DNA of 64,000 bases from Clostridiales bacterium. GTDB taxonomy: Bacteria > Bacillota > Clostridia > Oscillospirales > Oscillospiraceae. The position numbers and the translations under genes were made by a program. This document shows, in pieces, positions 32,860-41,019 of this stretch; positions within the stretch are counted from its first letter, which is position 1, and each line of letters begins with the position of its first letter. The DNA is taken from positions 124,001 to 188,000 of the forward strand of contig CP107216.1 of the NCBI GenBank assembly GCA_025757645.1. The letters run 5' to 3'. The notes under the pieces were generated by a model that was not told where the DNA came from, did not search any database, and worked only from the letters and a program-made list of their open reading frames with translations.

Positions 32860-32892
32860 GGTGAACGTGGGACACGCACTGCCCCACCGGCG
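32845..32892 (-). repeat. Dispersed repeat B, copy 2
   Basis: Shares CGCCGCGACGGATGAGGTG and most of the following 28 bp with 12633-12680. The ABC ATPase stop codon (TGA, 32857-32859) lies within it. Confidence 0.65.
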
Positions 32893-32928
32893 CCGCCGGA
32901 GGAAACCGCACGGCATCCAACAAAAAAA

Positions 32929-32960
32929 CACCGTCTCCCGGATGGGGCGGTGACTTAGGA
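32929..32960. other. Left attachment junction (attL)
   Basis: The host half-hairpin CACCGTCTCCCG is followed by GATGGG and then element DNA (GCGGTGACTTAGG). The predicted crossover lies within GATGGG. Confidence 0.75.
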
Positions 32961-32994
32961 AAACATTGAAGCAAGGAACGGTGTAGCTTAACGG

Positions 32995-34755
32995 CTATGC
33001 CGTTCTTTGCTCTTTTTTACTTATGTTGCGGGCATTTTCGATTGCCCGTGTGAAGTCAAATGCACCGATGAAGTTATAGACGATGGTGATTTCCCGCGTT
33101 CTGGATTTCTTGTCAACATGGGAAACTTCGATCCTGTCAATGAAAGCACGGAGAACAGCCGCGTCAAGCTCCTGCAAATCCGTGTACTTCTTCACGGCAG
33201 CGATAAACGCCTTAACATTGGTTTTCTGCTGCTCCTGCTGCTTCAGATCCTTGCGCAGGACATCTGCCATTGATTTCAGGTTGCTTTGTTCCAGCTCGTA
33301 GTCATGGGACATTTTAATAAACCGTTCGTCTGACAGTTTTCCAATCACGTTGTCCTCATACAGTCGGGAGATAATGCGGTCAAGCTCGGCAATCCGCGTG
33401 TCTGCCTTTGCCAGCGTTTCACGCTTCCGAACAAACTCTGCATCTCTGTCCCGCATATCGCTCTCGGCTGCGTCCTGAATGAACTCCGCTTCATGTTCTG
33501 AAACATAGGAGATTGCTTCCCGCAGATTTCGCAGAACAATTTCGTGCAGCACAACATTCTTGATAGAATGGGTCGTGCAGAGATCCTTGCCCTTGCGGTA
33601 GGTAGAGCAGATGAAGTATTTCTGGTTCTCTGCAAAGTTGGTAGCGCGGCATTGATACATTTTGCCGCCGTACTCTGCGCAATACAGAAGCCCGGAGAAC
33701 ATACCCATTTCACCCATCTTGGTAGGACGGCGACGCGCCTTGCGAATACTCTGAACAATCAGGAACACGCTTTCCTCGATGATCGGCGGCTGGGTGTTCT
33801 CGAAGATCACCCAATTCTCAGGGTCATTCCAGATTTTCTTCTTACTCTTGTAGGACTTCTTTGTAGTCTTGAAGTTTACGGTATGCCCCAGATAGTCTAC
33901 GCGCTCCAAAATGCGGGAAACCGTTTCATTTGTCCATTTGTATGGGTCTGCTGTCGGCTTGTTGCTGGTCGGCAGACCTTTCGCATGGCAATAGGCGGTT
34001 GGGTTCAAGATTTGCTGCTGTTTGAGCCATTTAGCAATCTGCGTGGGTCCCTTGCCAGACGCGCACAGGGAGAATATCTTCTGTACGACGGCTGCGGCTT
34101 CTTCATCGACGATCCATTTCTTTTTGTCCTCCGGGCTTTTCATATACCCATAGGGCGGAATGGTCGTCAAATGCTCGCCGGACTTGCCTTTACTCTGCCA
34201 TGTAGCGCGAATCTTCTTAGAGGTATCGCGGGCATACATTTCGTTGAACACATTGCGGATCGCGGTAAACTCACTTTCGCCGCGTGTGCTGTCCACGCCG
34301 TCATTGACGGCAATGAAATGAACGCCAAACTCCGGGAAAACAACATCGGTATACATTCCCACTTGGAGATAATCGCGCCCAAAGCGGCTCATGTCCTTTA
34401 CGATGACGCGCTTGATCCGTCCTGCCTTGATGTCGGCAAGCATACGCTGGAAGCCCGGACGGTTGAAGTTTGTGCCGGAATAACCGTCATCCTCGTCATA
34501 ATGGCGGTAGGCGGTAATCCCGTGATTCTTGCAGTAGCGTTCCAGAATCTTCTTCTGGTTTGCTATGGAGTTACTTTCACCATCCAGCTTATCTTCCTGC
34601 GAAAGGCGCTCATACAGAGCGGTCAGACCTTCTTCCTCCGCTTCCGCAGATAGCCCCTTGGCGTAGAACTGCAAAACATTATCGCGGATCACGCTGCGAA
34701 GCTCATTGCTTAAACTGTCCTGCGGCTTCAAGCTCTGAAAGGTAAATCCTGTCAT
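32995..34755 (-). CDS. Large serine recombinase (TnpX-like integrase)
   Basis: The 586-residue enzyme integrates and excises the element. The catalytic Ser is residue 52 in LYERLSQEDK, within the resolvase domain that continues to about 190 (DMSRFGRDYLQVGMY). A recombinase domain follows (PPYGYMKSP, W..TVSRILER). Next are a zinc ribbon (LLYCAEYGGKMYQC..FICSTYRKGKDLC) and a coiled-coil segment. The C-terminal DUF4368-like end has IDRIEVSHVDKKS. The start is the ATG at 34755, which overlaps the upstream gene stop (ATGA). It lies next to the left junction, the normal position for such integrases. Confidence 0.93.
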   Translation of the reverse strand: MTGFTFQSLKPQDSLSNELRSVIRDNVLQFYAKGLSAEAEEEGLTALYERLSQEDKLDGESNSIANQKKILERYCKNHGITAYRHYDEDDGYSGTNFNRPGFQRMLADIKAGRIKRVIVKDMSRFGRDYLQVGMYTDVVFPEFGVHFIAVNDGVDSTRGESEFTAIRNVFNEMYARDTSKKIRATWQSKGKSGEHLTTIPPYGYMKSPEDKKKWIVDEEAAAVVQKIFSLCASGKGPTQIAKWLKQQQILNPTAYCHAKGLPTSNKPTADPYKWTNETVSRILERVDYLGHTVNFKTTKKSYKSKKKIWNDPENWVIFENTQPPIIEESVFLIVQSIRKARRRPTKMGEMGMFSGLLYCAEYGGKMYQCRATNFAENQKYFICSTYRKGKDLCTTHSIKNVVLHEIVLRNLREAISYVSEHEAEFIQDAAESDMRDRDAEFVRKRETLAKADTRIAELDRIISRLYEDNVIGKLSDERFIKMSHDYELEQSNLKSMADVLRKDLKQQEQQKTNVKAFIAAVKKYTDLQELDAAVLRAFIDRIEVSHVDKKSRTREITIVYNFIGAFDFTRAIENARNISKKEQRTA

Positions 34756-35168
34756 CTGCACTCACCGCCTTTCTCGGAAGAACTGCGGTAGGCGTTGACA
34801 ATGCCATGATATAGATTCTGGCAAAGGGGCAGATCGCCGTCTGTAATGGAGCAAATCGCAATACCGCGCTGCTCCATATCATCAAGGAACTGCACCGCTG
34901 CAAGATAGCTGCGGTAAAGTCGGTCAAGTGATACGACAACGATTTTCTGCACGCGGTTCTCATGGATTGCTGCGATCAGATTTTGAAACGCCGGACGCTC
35001 GGCGGTCAGGCCGCTGTACCCATTGTCCACGAAGAACATATAGGTATCCAATCTGTTTTCCTGCGCATGGCTCAAAAGTCGGTGCATTTGATTGTCAAGG
35101 TTCAGGTCTGTTTGTTTGTTCGCCGCACGGTAGTAATATGCGGTGATTTTGTCGGGCTGCTTTTTCAT
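34752..35168 (-). CDS. Resolvase-domain protein lacking the catalytic serine
   Basis: The 138-residue protein consists only of a serine-recombinase N-terminal domain: VDNGYSGLTAERPAFQNLI and VVSLDRLYRSYLAAV align with the family. At the active-site motif (Y-x-R-x-S) the sequence is YYRAANKQT, so Ala16 replaces the nucleophilic Ser. It therefore cannot cut DNA by the usual mechanism. It overlaps the start of the large recombinase by four bases. I infer a regulatory or structural partner, for example helping DNA binding or directionality. Confidence 0.8.
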   Translation of the reverse strand: MKKQPDKITAYYYRAANKQTDLNLDNQMHRLLSHAQENRLDTYMFFVDNGYSGLTAERPAFQNLIAAIHENRVQKIVVVSLDRLYRSYLAAVQFLDDMEQRGIAICSITDGDLPLCQNLYHGIVNAYRSSSEKGGECR

Positions 35169-35237
35169 GTTGCCTCCTATTCCGGCAGCCGGACAAACAG
35201 GTTATTTATATTATACCAGGGATCTCGCTCGCCGTCA

Positions 35238-35423
35238 TTAGGCGGGTTCAAAATTATTTGTACCTTTTTTACCCCGCAAGTCATTCTGAATCAGGCGGCG
35301 CACCTTTGTCACGGCGTCCTCTTTTGCGCCGTCTTTGACGACGGCCTTGACGATATACGTTATATCCCCGATCTTGTACTCGCGTACAATCGGGGACGTT
35401 GTTTTCTTCACGGTTGTTTCCAT
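35238..35423 (-). CDS. Transposon-encoded TnpW-like protein
   Basis: The 61-residue protein resembles TnpW of Tn4451-type elements (REYKIGDITYIVKAVVKDGA, then DAVTKVRRLIQND). AAAGGGGGA lies upstream of the ATG at 35423. Its function is unknown even in the model transposons. It is upstream of the recombinase pair on the same strand. Confidence 0.75.
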   Translation of the reverse strand: METTVKKTTSPIVREYKIGDITYIVKAVVKDGAKEDAVTKVRRLIQNDLRGKKGTNNFEPA

Positions 35424-35828
35424 AGAAACAAATCCCCCTTTCATGGGAAACAAAATAACTACAAAAGGGAATGACAAAACAGACGGCTGCTGGCGCAGCT
35501 CCAAGGGAATTTCACCCCCGCACGGTTCTCGTGCAGCCCTACCCATCGCCTGCGACGCTTTGAACGCTCGGACTGTGGCTGTAAGGTCGTATCATTATGT
35601 GTTTTGCGCGTCATCGCCTGCAAACTGCCACACTTGCGTTACGGCTCGGTATTTGTCGCTCGGCATATCCTCTCGGATATACGTCATGGCGCACCAGCCG
35701 CCCAGCTCGGCGCAAAAGGAACGTACCCGTTTTGCCTATGATGCGCCGCCGTTCTCTTGCGGGCATATTTGTCAAGGAGCATCGGACAGAAACGAGGAAA
35801 GGGGGAACACGTTTCTGTCAGGCGTCAG
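35424..35828. other. 400-bp element intergenic region
   Basis: I see no convincing gene. On the minus strand a 30-codon frame (MTYIREDMPSDKYRAVTQVW.. starting near 35687) could encode a small peptide but has no clear family. The plus-strand frames here lack start signals. Confidence 0.4.
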
Positions 35829-36068
35829 TTATCTCACGCGAAATGTGAGCAGTTTGGTAATGAGCTTCGTTTCCAACCTGCGCCGCAGTTCTTCATCCAC
35901 GCAGAGATGGGGATTGCCGTACTCGTCGTAAAGCTCACGCATCGACAGACGGGCTATGTACCCTGCATAGTGTTTCAGAACGGCGTTGATCGCTTCCACA
36001 TCACCGCCAGCAGCCGCTTCAATGACGGTCAGCGACAACAGACGGTTATTCTTCGATTGACTTGTCAT
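35829..36068 (-). CDS. Small helix-turn-helix protein of conjugative transposons
   Basis: The 79-residue protein (LLSLTVIEAAAGGDVEAINA, then HYAGYIARLSMRELYDEYGN) is of the HTH_16-like type found immediately downstream of a sigma-factor-like gene in clostridial and enterococcal conjugative elements. The ATG overlaps the stop of the sigma factor gene (ATGA at 36065). A role with that sigma factor in controlling element genes is inferred from position. Confidence 0.75.
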   Translation of the reverse strand: MTSQSKNNRLLSLTVIEAAAGGDVEAINAVLKHYAGYIARLSMRELYDEYGNPHLCVDEELRRRLETKLITKLLTFRVR

Positions 36069-36487
36069 CTGTTTTCTCCTCCCATCAGGTTTTTCAGCAG
36101 CTTTAGGGTGCTTGTCCTGCGATAGGCAACGGAACGGCGCACCATGTTCAGCACATTTGCAATTTCAGCGTCGGACATATCGAGAAAGTAAGACAGCAGG
36201 ATAATATCTCTGCGGTCAACAGGCAGAGCGGAGATTGCTTCCGCCAGCGTTTCATCATCGATACAAACCGAATGGCCGATGACTTCAAATGTGCGGCTAT
36301 CCGTGAAATAGGTATCACGGACAGCGAACTGTTCCAGCACTTCGACGGGCAGTTCGGAAAAATAGACCTCTCGGTTTCTTTTCCTTGCCAGCGCGTCTTG
36401 ATAGTCCCGTGCTTCGTTCCGCAGTACCTTTTTGCAGAAGCAATCAAAGGCACGGGCAACTCCTACATTGTGCGAATGAGGTTTCAT
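36065..36487 (-). CDS. Sigma-70-family RNA polymerase sigma factor of mobile element
   Basis: The 140-residue protein has a short region-2-like segment and a region-4 helix-turn-helix (LPVDRRDIILLSYFLDMSDA, then NMVRRSVAYRRTSTLKLLKN). This length and pattern match the small sigma factors of Tn916/Tn4451-like elements. Its 5' end overlaps the first bases of the relaxase stump on the opposite strand, suggesting that a deletion joined the two. Confidence 0.85.
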   Translation of the reverse strand: MKPHSHNVGVARAFDCFCKKVLRNEARDYQDALARKRNREVYFSELPVEVLEQFAVRDTYFTDSRTFEVIGHSVCIDDETLAEAISALPVDRRDIILLSYFLDMSDAEIANVLNMVRRSVAYRRTSTLKLLKNLMGGENR

Positions 36488-36775
36488 GTATACAAGAAAT
36501 CCCGTGACAAGGAAAAGTATCTGCGCGGACGTGAGTGCGAAATCATTCTCTTTGAAGCGTCGGCGCGGGCGCTGAAAGCGGCGGGTATCGGTGATAAGCT
36601 CCCCGACCTTGCCAAGCTGCGCGAGGAATATTCCAGACTGTCCGAAGAAAAGGATCGGCTGTACGCTGAGTACGGAAGCCTGAAAAAACGTATGCGAGAA
36701 TACGATGCCGTCAAGCAGAACATCGACAGCATCCTGTCCCCCAATCGTGTGCAGGAACAGGATAAAGCCTTATAG
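36485..36775 (+). pseudogene. Relaxase (MobA/MobL-type), C-terminal stump
   Basis: About 95 residues (YKKSRDKEKYLRGRECEIIL, ALKAAGIGDKLPDLAKLREE, then a coiled coil) match, from memory, the C-terminus of relaxases of clostridial mobilisable elements. The DNA-nicking N-terminal domain with Tyr and His motifs is absent. Upstream in this frame is antisense to the sigma factor gene. The element therefore seems to have lost its own mobilisation enzyme. Confidence 0.7.
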
Positions 36776-36788
36776 CTTCTCTGACAAG

Positions 36789-36873
36789 CACACATTATTT
36801 TCAAACAATTTAATGTGTGTTCGTCGTTTCTAGGTTGACAACCGCACATTATTTCTATATAATATAATGTGTG
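36789..36873 (+). promoter_or_regulatory. Double inverted-repeat operator and promoter of abiE
   Basis: Two 31-bp inverted repeats of the form CACATTA-N13-TAATGTG lie at 36789-36819 and 36843-36873, 54 bp start to start. The promoter TTGACA (36835-36840), 17 bp, TATAAT (36858-36863) overlaps the second. AbiEi antitoxins are known to bind two such repeats and repress their operon cooperatively. Confidence 0.8.
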
Positions 36874-36896
36874 ATTGTCAAAGCGAGGTGAGAAGC

Positions 36897-37490
36897 ATGA
36901 ACGCCAAGGAGAAAATCGAAGAACTGCTGGAAGCGTCGGAGGACGGCACGATCACCGCAGCGCAGGTGACGGAAGCCGGGCTGCACCGCAGCGTTTTACA
37001 GGAGTTTGTCAAAAGCGGTGAAATGTACCGCTTCGGGCGCGGCCTGTATGTGCGGAGCAGCGCATGGGAGGACGATTTTTACCTCTTGCAGCGCAAGTAT
37101 GGGCGCGGGATTTACTCGCACGATACCGCTCTGTATCTGTTGGGCTATTCAGACCGTACCCCGGCGAAATATACGATGACCTTTCCCAAGGGCTACAATG
37201 CCCCGTCCTTAAAGCAGGAGAACTTAATCATCAAGCGCGTTGTGCCGGAGAACTATGAGTTCGGCAGAATTGAAATCGAATCCCCCTCCGGCAATCCAAT
37301 TCGTGTTTACGATTTGGAACGGACGCTGTGTGACATCCTGCGCGGCAGCGGCAGCGACGTTCAGATCGTTGGAGAAGCTATGAAACGCTATGCGGCGTCC
37401 AAAGATAAGAATATTCACAAACTGATGCAGTACGCAGACCAGCTTCGCGTGAAGCCCAAGGTGCTGCGATACATGGAGGTTTTGCTATGA
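36897..37490 (+). CDS. abiEi: AbiEi-family antitoxin (type IV toxin-antitoxin)
   Basis: The 197-residue protein has an N-terminal winged helix (ITAAQVTEAGLHRSVLQEFV, FGRGLYV) and a C-terminal antitoxin domain (GIYSHDTALYLLGYSDRTP, then RVYDLERTLCDILR). This layout is that of the AbiEi antitoxin/repressor. The start at 36897 has GAGGTG upstream. The gene overlaps abiEii by four bases, and the operator pattern upstream fits autoregulation. AbiE systems protect against phage by abortive infection and can stabilise mobile elements. Confidence 0.9.
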   Translation: MNAKEKIEELLEASEDGTITAAQVTEAGLHRSVLQEFVKSGEMYRFGRGLYVRSSAWEDDFYLLQRKYGRGIYSHDTALYLLGYSDRTPAKYTMTFPKGYNAPSLKQENLIIKRVVPENYEFGRIEIESPSGNPIRVYDLERTLCDILRGSGSDVQIVGEAMKRYAASKDKNIHKLMQYADQLRVKPKVLRYMEVLL

Positions 37491-38332
37491 TTACAAAAAA
37501 TCCGATGCAACTAAAAGCCTTTATCAAGAACAAAGCGGCAGAAAAGCATATCTCGGCGCAGCTCGTCATGCAGAACTATATGCTTGAACGGCTGCTGGAA
37601 CGGATCTCGCTCTCGCCCTATAAAAACAATTTCATTCTCAAGGGCGGATTCCTGATTTCCGCCATTGTGGGACTGGACACGCGGGCAACAATGGATCTGG
37701 ACACGACAATCAAGGGCTTCACCCTGACGCATGAAGCAATCCGCAAAATCTTTACAGAGATTTGCGCTATCCAGATTGCCGACGACGTACAGCTTGAGGT
37801 TGTCGGTATCTCTGACATTCGGGAAACCGACGATTACCCCGGCATCCGGGTTGCGCTGAAAGCGAACTATCCACCGATCAGCGTACCGCTGACGGTGGAT
37901 GTCACCACGGGCGACATGATAACGCCCCGCGAGGTGGAATACACATTCTCCCTGCTGTTCGATGACCGCACGATCAGTATTCTTGCCTATAACCTTGAAA
38001 CGGTGCTGGCGGAAAAGCTGGAAACCGTGCTGTCCCGCAACATTGCGAATACCCGTCCGAGAGATTATTACGACGTACATATCCTGTACGCGCTGCGCGG
38101 CGCGGATTGCGACAAAGCGACGCTGCGCCGGGCGCTGGAACAAACAACTCAGAAACGCGGCAGCGGCATGATCCTGACAGACTACCCGGAGATTATGAAA
38201 GAGATCCGCGGAAGCGATACGCTTCGCAAGCTGTGGGAGAAATACAGCCGCGAGTATGAGTACGCAAAGGATATTTCCTTTGATGATACCTGTAATACCA
38301 TTCAGACAATTATGGACGCAATCATGGTGTAA
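37487..38332 (+). CDS. abiEii: AbiEii-family nucleotidyltransferase toxin
   Basis: The 281-residue toxin is of the DUF1814 nucleotidyltransferase family. The conserved motifs are present: FILKGGFLISAI (GG..S), TMDLDTTI (DxD metal site), EKLETVLSR (Lys) and TRPRDYYDVHIL (RxxDhhD). All catalytic positions are intact, so it should be active when not held by AbiEi. The start ATG overlaps the abiEi stop (ATGA at 37487). Confidence 0.92.
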   Translation: MITKNPMQLKAFIKNKAAEKHISAQLVMQNYMLERLLERISLSPYKNNFILKGGFLISAIVGLDTRATMDLDTTIKGFTLTHEAIRKIFTEICAIQIADDVQLEVVGISDIRETDDYPGIRVALKANYPPISVPLTVDVTTGDMITPREVEYTFSLLFDDRTISILAYNLETVLAEKLETVLSRNIANTRPRDYYDVHILYALRGADCDKATLRRALEQTTQKRGSGMILTDYPEIMKEIRGSDTLRKLWEKYSREYEYAKDISFDDTCNTIQTIMDAIMV

Positions 38333-38350
38333 ACGAAAGGAGGCTTCTTT

Positions 38351-38743
38351 ATGGGTTGGCTGGCAGCGCAGGGCGCGATTATGGCGATTGGGCTTTTCAT
38401 TGGGCTTGTCTGCTCGGTGATCGGACTATTCTTCGGGCATATCATTCTCTTTGACAGCATTGCTCTCGGCATCGCCGCCGGAGTGTGCTGCAATCAGTTT
38501 ACTGCAATTCATCCGGCGCTGTGCCTCGTGATCGGCATTGCAACATTTCTGCTGCTATTGTGGCTGCAAAATACCAGCATTGGCTTCTGGCTCGTTGGCG
38601 GGCTGCTCACGCTGATCTATGCAGCGGTGTTCGGGCTGCTGGCCTACTTCATTTCGGAGCATGATCCCATCTGGGGCTGGGTGATTTTCGGTCTGGTGTT
38701 CCTTGTGGTCGGTGCGCTGCACCTACGCGCACGGGATAACTGA
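38351..38743 (+). CDS. Small integral membrane protein following AbiE
   Basis: The 130-residue protein is almost wholly hydrophobic, with four to five transmembrane segments (IGLFIGLVCSVIGLFFGHII, CLVIGIATFLLLLWL, WVIFGLVFLVVGAL). AAAGGAGG lies upstream and the gene starts 18 bp after abiEii, so it may be co-transcribed. I do not recognise a family. A link to the AbiE response would be speculative. Confidence 0.7.
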   Translation: MGWLAAQGAIMAIGLFIGLVCSVIGLFFGHIILFDSIALGIAAGVCCNQFTAIHPALCLVIGIATFLLLLWLQNTSIGFWLVGGLLTLIYAAVFGLLAYFISEHDPIWGWVIFGLVFLVVGALHLRARDN

Positions 38744-38894
38744 AAGCAAGTGCATAGTCACGGCCTAGAGTGCCTGTATGCCTTGCTGGGCGCGGCTTTG
38801 TAGCGCGGAGAACGCAAGGGTCGTATGTTTCTTTGCCTGTTATGAAAACCGAGTTTGAAAGCGTGACAAATGAGATTGAAAGGAATGATGGTAT

Positions 38895-40742
38895 ATGTTC
38901 AAATATCCCTTGGCAGTAACGATTGATACAAACATATTTGACGCAGCAAAATTCAACTTGGGTGATGCCAGCACCCTCAGAATACTCGAAAACTATGTTA
39001 GACGTGGGAAAATCAAGGTTGTTTTAAGTGATATTGTTGTACGGGAATCAAAAAGGCACATTGCAGCGCGGGTCAAAGAAGTCTGCGGAATTGTAAATAC
39101 AGCAAGAAATAGTGCGTTGAAAGTATATAATGAGCATCTTATAAGCAGTATTGGAATGAATGAGATGTTTAGAATCGTAGAGAGCGAAGATGATATTATT
39201 GCCAAAGAAGAAAAAGTATTTGATGATTTTCTCTGTGCGATCGATGCTGAAATTCTTGGCACAGATTTGATAGATATAAATTCTGTACTAAGTGATTATT
39301 TTGGTGCAAAGCCGCCCTTCGAAGAAAGTGGGAAGAAAAAAAGTGAGTTTCCAGACGCATTTATTGCTCAACAGATCAGAAATCGATTTGGCGAAACGGA
39401 AACAGTTATAATTGTTAGTAACGATAAAGGTTTTATAAGGGCTTGCCAAGAAAGTGAAAATTGCCTTTTCTTTAACTCATTAGGCGCTCTATATAACGCA
39501 ATAAGCAAAGAAGATGCTGCTTACGATGATACAATAGCCGTTATCAAGGAACTACAATTACGCATAAGCGCCGCTGTGAACGAGTATATCAAAGACAACG
39601 AAAATATAGATGTGAATGGCCTTTCATACGACAAAGACGGGATAGAATCTGGGTACGATTACAATGAATTTTATCTGCATGGTATTTCAGATGTAACATT
39701 TTCTGTCCACTCCGTAGATGAAATTTCCGACAATATTTCTATTGTCACGCTCTCATGTAAAGCAGATATTTTCGCTGATTGCTATTATGAGGATTATGCC
39801 AATGCCCCTTGGGATCCCGAAGAAAAAGAATATGTATTTGTTGATACAATAAAAATGCGCGAGGAACATAAAGCACGGTTTGGGTGCAGAATCGAGATTG
39901 ACCGAGCAGAAAAGACGTTCAAAGTGTTTCCGTTTACAGTTATTTTGGGTGGCGATTCAAGACGCAACAGATATGAGGTTGAAGAACACCCCGTCGAAGA
40001 TGATGAAGAAGAAATTCGGGATATGGACAGAGAAGCACTTGGATTCCAGGCGCTCGGAAGCTATGAATCATACTTAGAGGATAATTTACCTGATTCACAT
40101 TTTTACGCAGATATAATCGCAAGGTTTGAGGAAATAAATGGCTTATACCGAAAGTATGATGACTGCTGTATTAGTTTTGATGATTTGTTGGCCGAACTTA
40201 ATACTGCCAATCCCAAAGAGATCATCAAACTGATATACGAAAGATTGTTGGAAGTATCAGATATACCACACATTGCCAATATAGAAAACATCACAGATTC
40301 CGAGATTGAAGAAATCCAAGCATGGGCAAATGCTCAATATGAAAGAGCATCTGAGATTGCGGATATAGACACACTGCCAGATGTAATATCTTTCGGGGAA
40401 ACGATTGTAATTAAGGGCGTAGACGGCGGTAAAGCATCATTGTCCATAGGTGATAATCAGATAAGTCCTGACGAGGGCAGCGAAGAAGTTATTGATATTT
40501 GCTTTTCTAACGGGGATGAAAATACGACCAGCGGATATATAAAACTGACTGTTGGCTATTTGAATTTCGATGAAGACGGGGGAGCAGCGGATGGTATAAG
40601 TGATGAGGTAGAATACGAATATCACGACATACTAAAAGAATTGGATAATTTCATTTATGCTCAAAATTGTCTTATTGAAAAAGACACTCGTATTGCTGAG
40701 ATTATCAGCGAAGCCATAAAAACAAATGGTGACAATACCTAA
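38895..40742 (+). CDS. PIN-like domain protein (DUF4935-type), AT-rich cargo
   Basis: The 615-residue protein has a PIN-like nuclease domain at residues 1-195. Acidic positions are present in VTIDTNIFD, near VVRESKRHI and in FPDAFIAQQI, and the strand VIIVSNDKGF ends in the conserved Asp. The remaining ~420 residues are acidic, with a beta-rich middle (about 235-330) and a helical segment, and match nothing I recognise. PIN/DUF4935 proteins are suspected RNases in defence settings. Base composition is near 40% GC, far below the host and below the rest of the element, which marks a recent acquisition. A weak AAAGGAATG lies upstream of the ATG. Confidence 0.75.
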   Translation: MFKYPLAVTIDTNIFDAAKFNLGDASTLRILENYVRRGKIKVVLSDIVVRESKRHIAARVKEVCGIVNTARNSALKVYNEHLISSIGMNEMFRIVESEDDIIAKEEKVFDDFLCAIDAEILGTDLIDINSVLSDYFGAKPPFEESGKKKSEFPDAFIAQQIRNRFGETETVIIVSNDKGFIRACQESENCLFFNSLGALYNAISKEDAAYDDTIAVIKELQLRISAAVNEYIKDNENIDVNGLSYDKDGIESGYDYNEFYLHGISDVTFSVHSVDEISDNISIVTLSCKADIFADCYYEDYANAPWDPEEKEYVFVDTIKMREEHKARFGCRIEIDRAEKTFKVFPFTVILGGDSRRNRYEVEEHPVEDDEEEIRDMDREALGFQALGSYESYLEDNLPDSHFYADIIARFEEINGLYRKYDDCCISFDDLLAELNTANPKEIIKLIYERLLEVSDIPHIANIENITDSEIEEIQAWANAQYERASEIADIDTLPDVISFGETIVIKGVDGGKASLSIGDNQISPDEGSEEVIDICFSNGDENTTSGYIKLTVGYLNFDEDGGAADGISDEVEYEYHDILKELDNFIYAQNCLIEKDTRIAEIISEAIKTNGDNT

Positions 40743-40750
40743 AATAAAAA

Positions 40751-40792
40751 ACGCGGGACGCAGCAGCCATCATCGGCTGCCGCGCCCCGCGT
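40751..40792. terminator. Bidirectional terminator between the PIN-like gene and TTRAP gene
   Basis: A long stem (ACGCGGG...CCCGCGT with inner GGCAGCCG-type pairs) is followed by T-rich sequence on both strands, strongest on the minus strand (TTTTTTATTTT). Confidence 0.8.
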
Positions 40793-40798
40793 CATCTT

Positions 40799-41017
40799 TT
40801 ATTCTGCGTCGGAAAGCGTCATGGTGAACTGCGCTTCCTCAAATGCTGCGTCGGTCATGTTGTGCAGCTTATGGATCGTCTGCTCCGCCAGCGGGCGCAT
40901 ATCTGCGTCCATATCCGGCAGCGCGTCGGAAATCGCCGCAATCGTTCTGCGGCGGTCGTGCTTGTGGTAAATGCAAATCAAGTTTTCTTCCTCAATGGTG
41001 AACGAAACATTGTCCAT
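40799..41017 (-). CDS. Transposon-transfer assisting (TTRAP-like) protein
   Basis: The 72-residue protein (FTIEEENLICIYHKHDRRRT, then TIHKLHNMTDAAFEEAQF) resembles the small TTRAP family of conjugative transposons. The ATG at 41017 is chosen because GGAGGT is placed 6 bases upstream; an ATG at 41023 would directly abut that site. It follows the 316-residue mobile-element protein gene. Confidence 0.65.
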   Translation of the reverse strand: MDNVSFTIEEENLICIYHKHDRRRTIAAISDALPDMDADMRPLAEQTIHKLHNMTDAAFEEAQFTMTLSDAE

Positions 41018-41019
41018 GC

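Noticed and set aside
38895..40742. VapC-type toxin of a toxin-antitoxin pair
   Set aside because: The protein is more than four times longer than VapC, and no small antitoxin gene precedes it.
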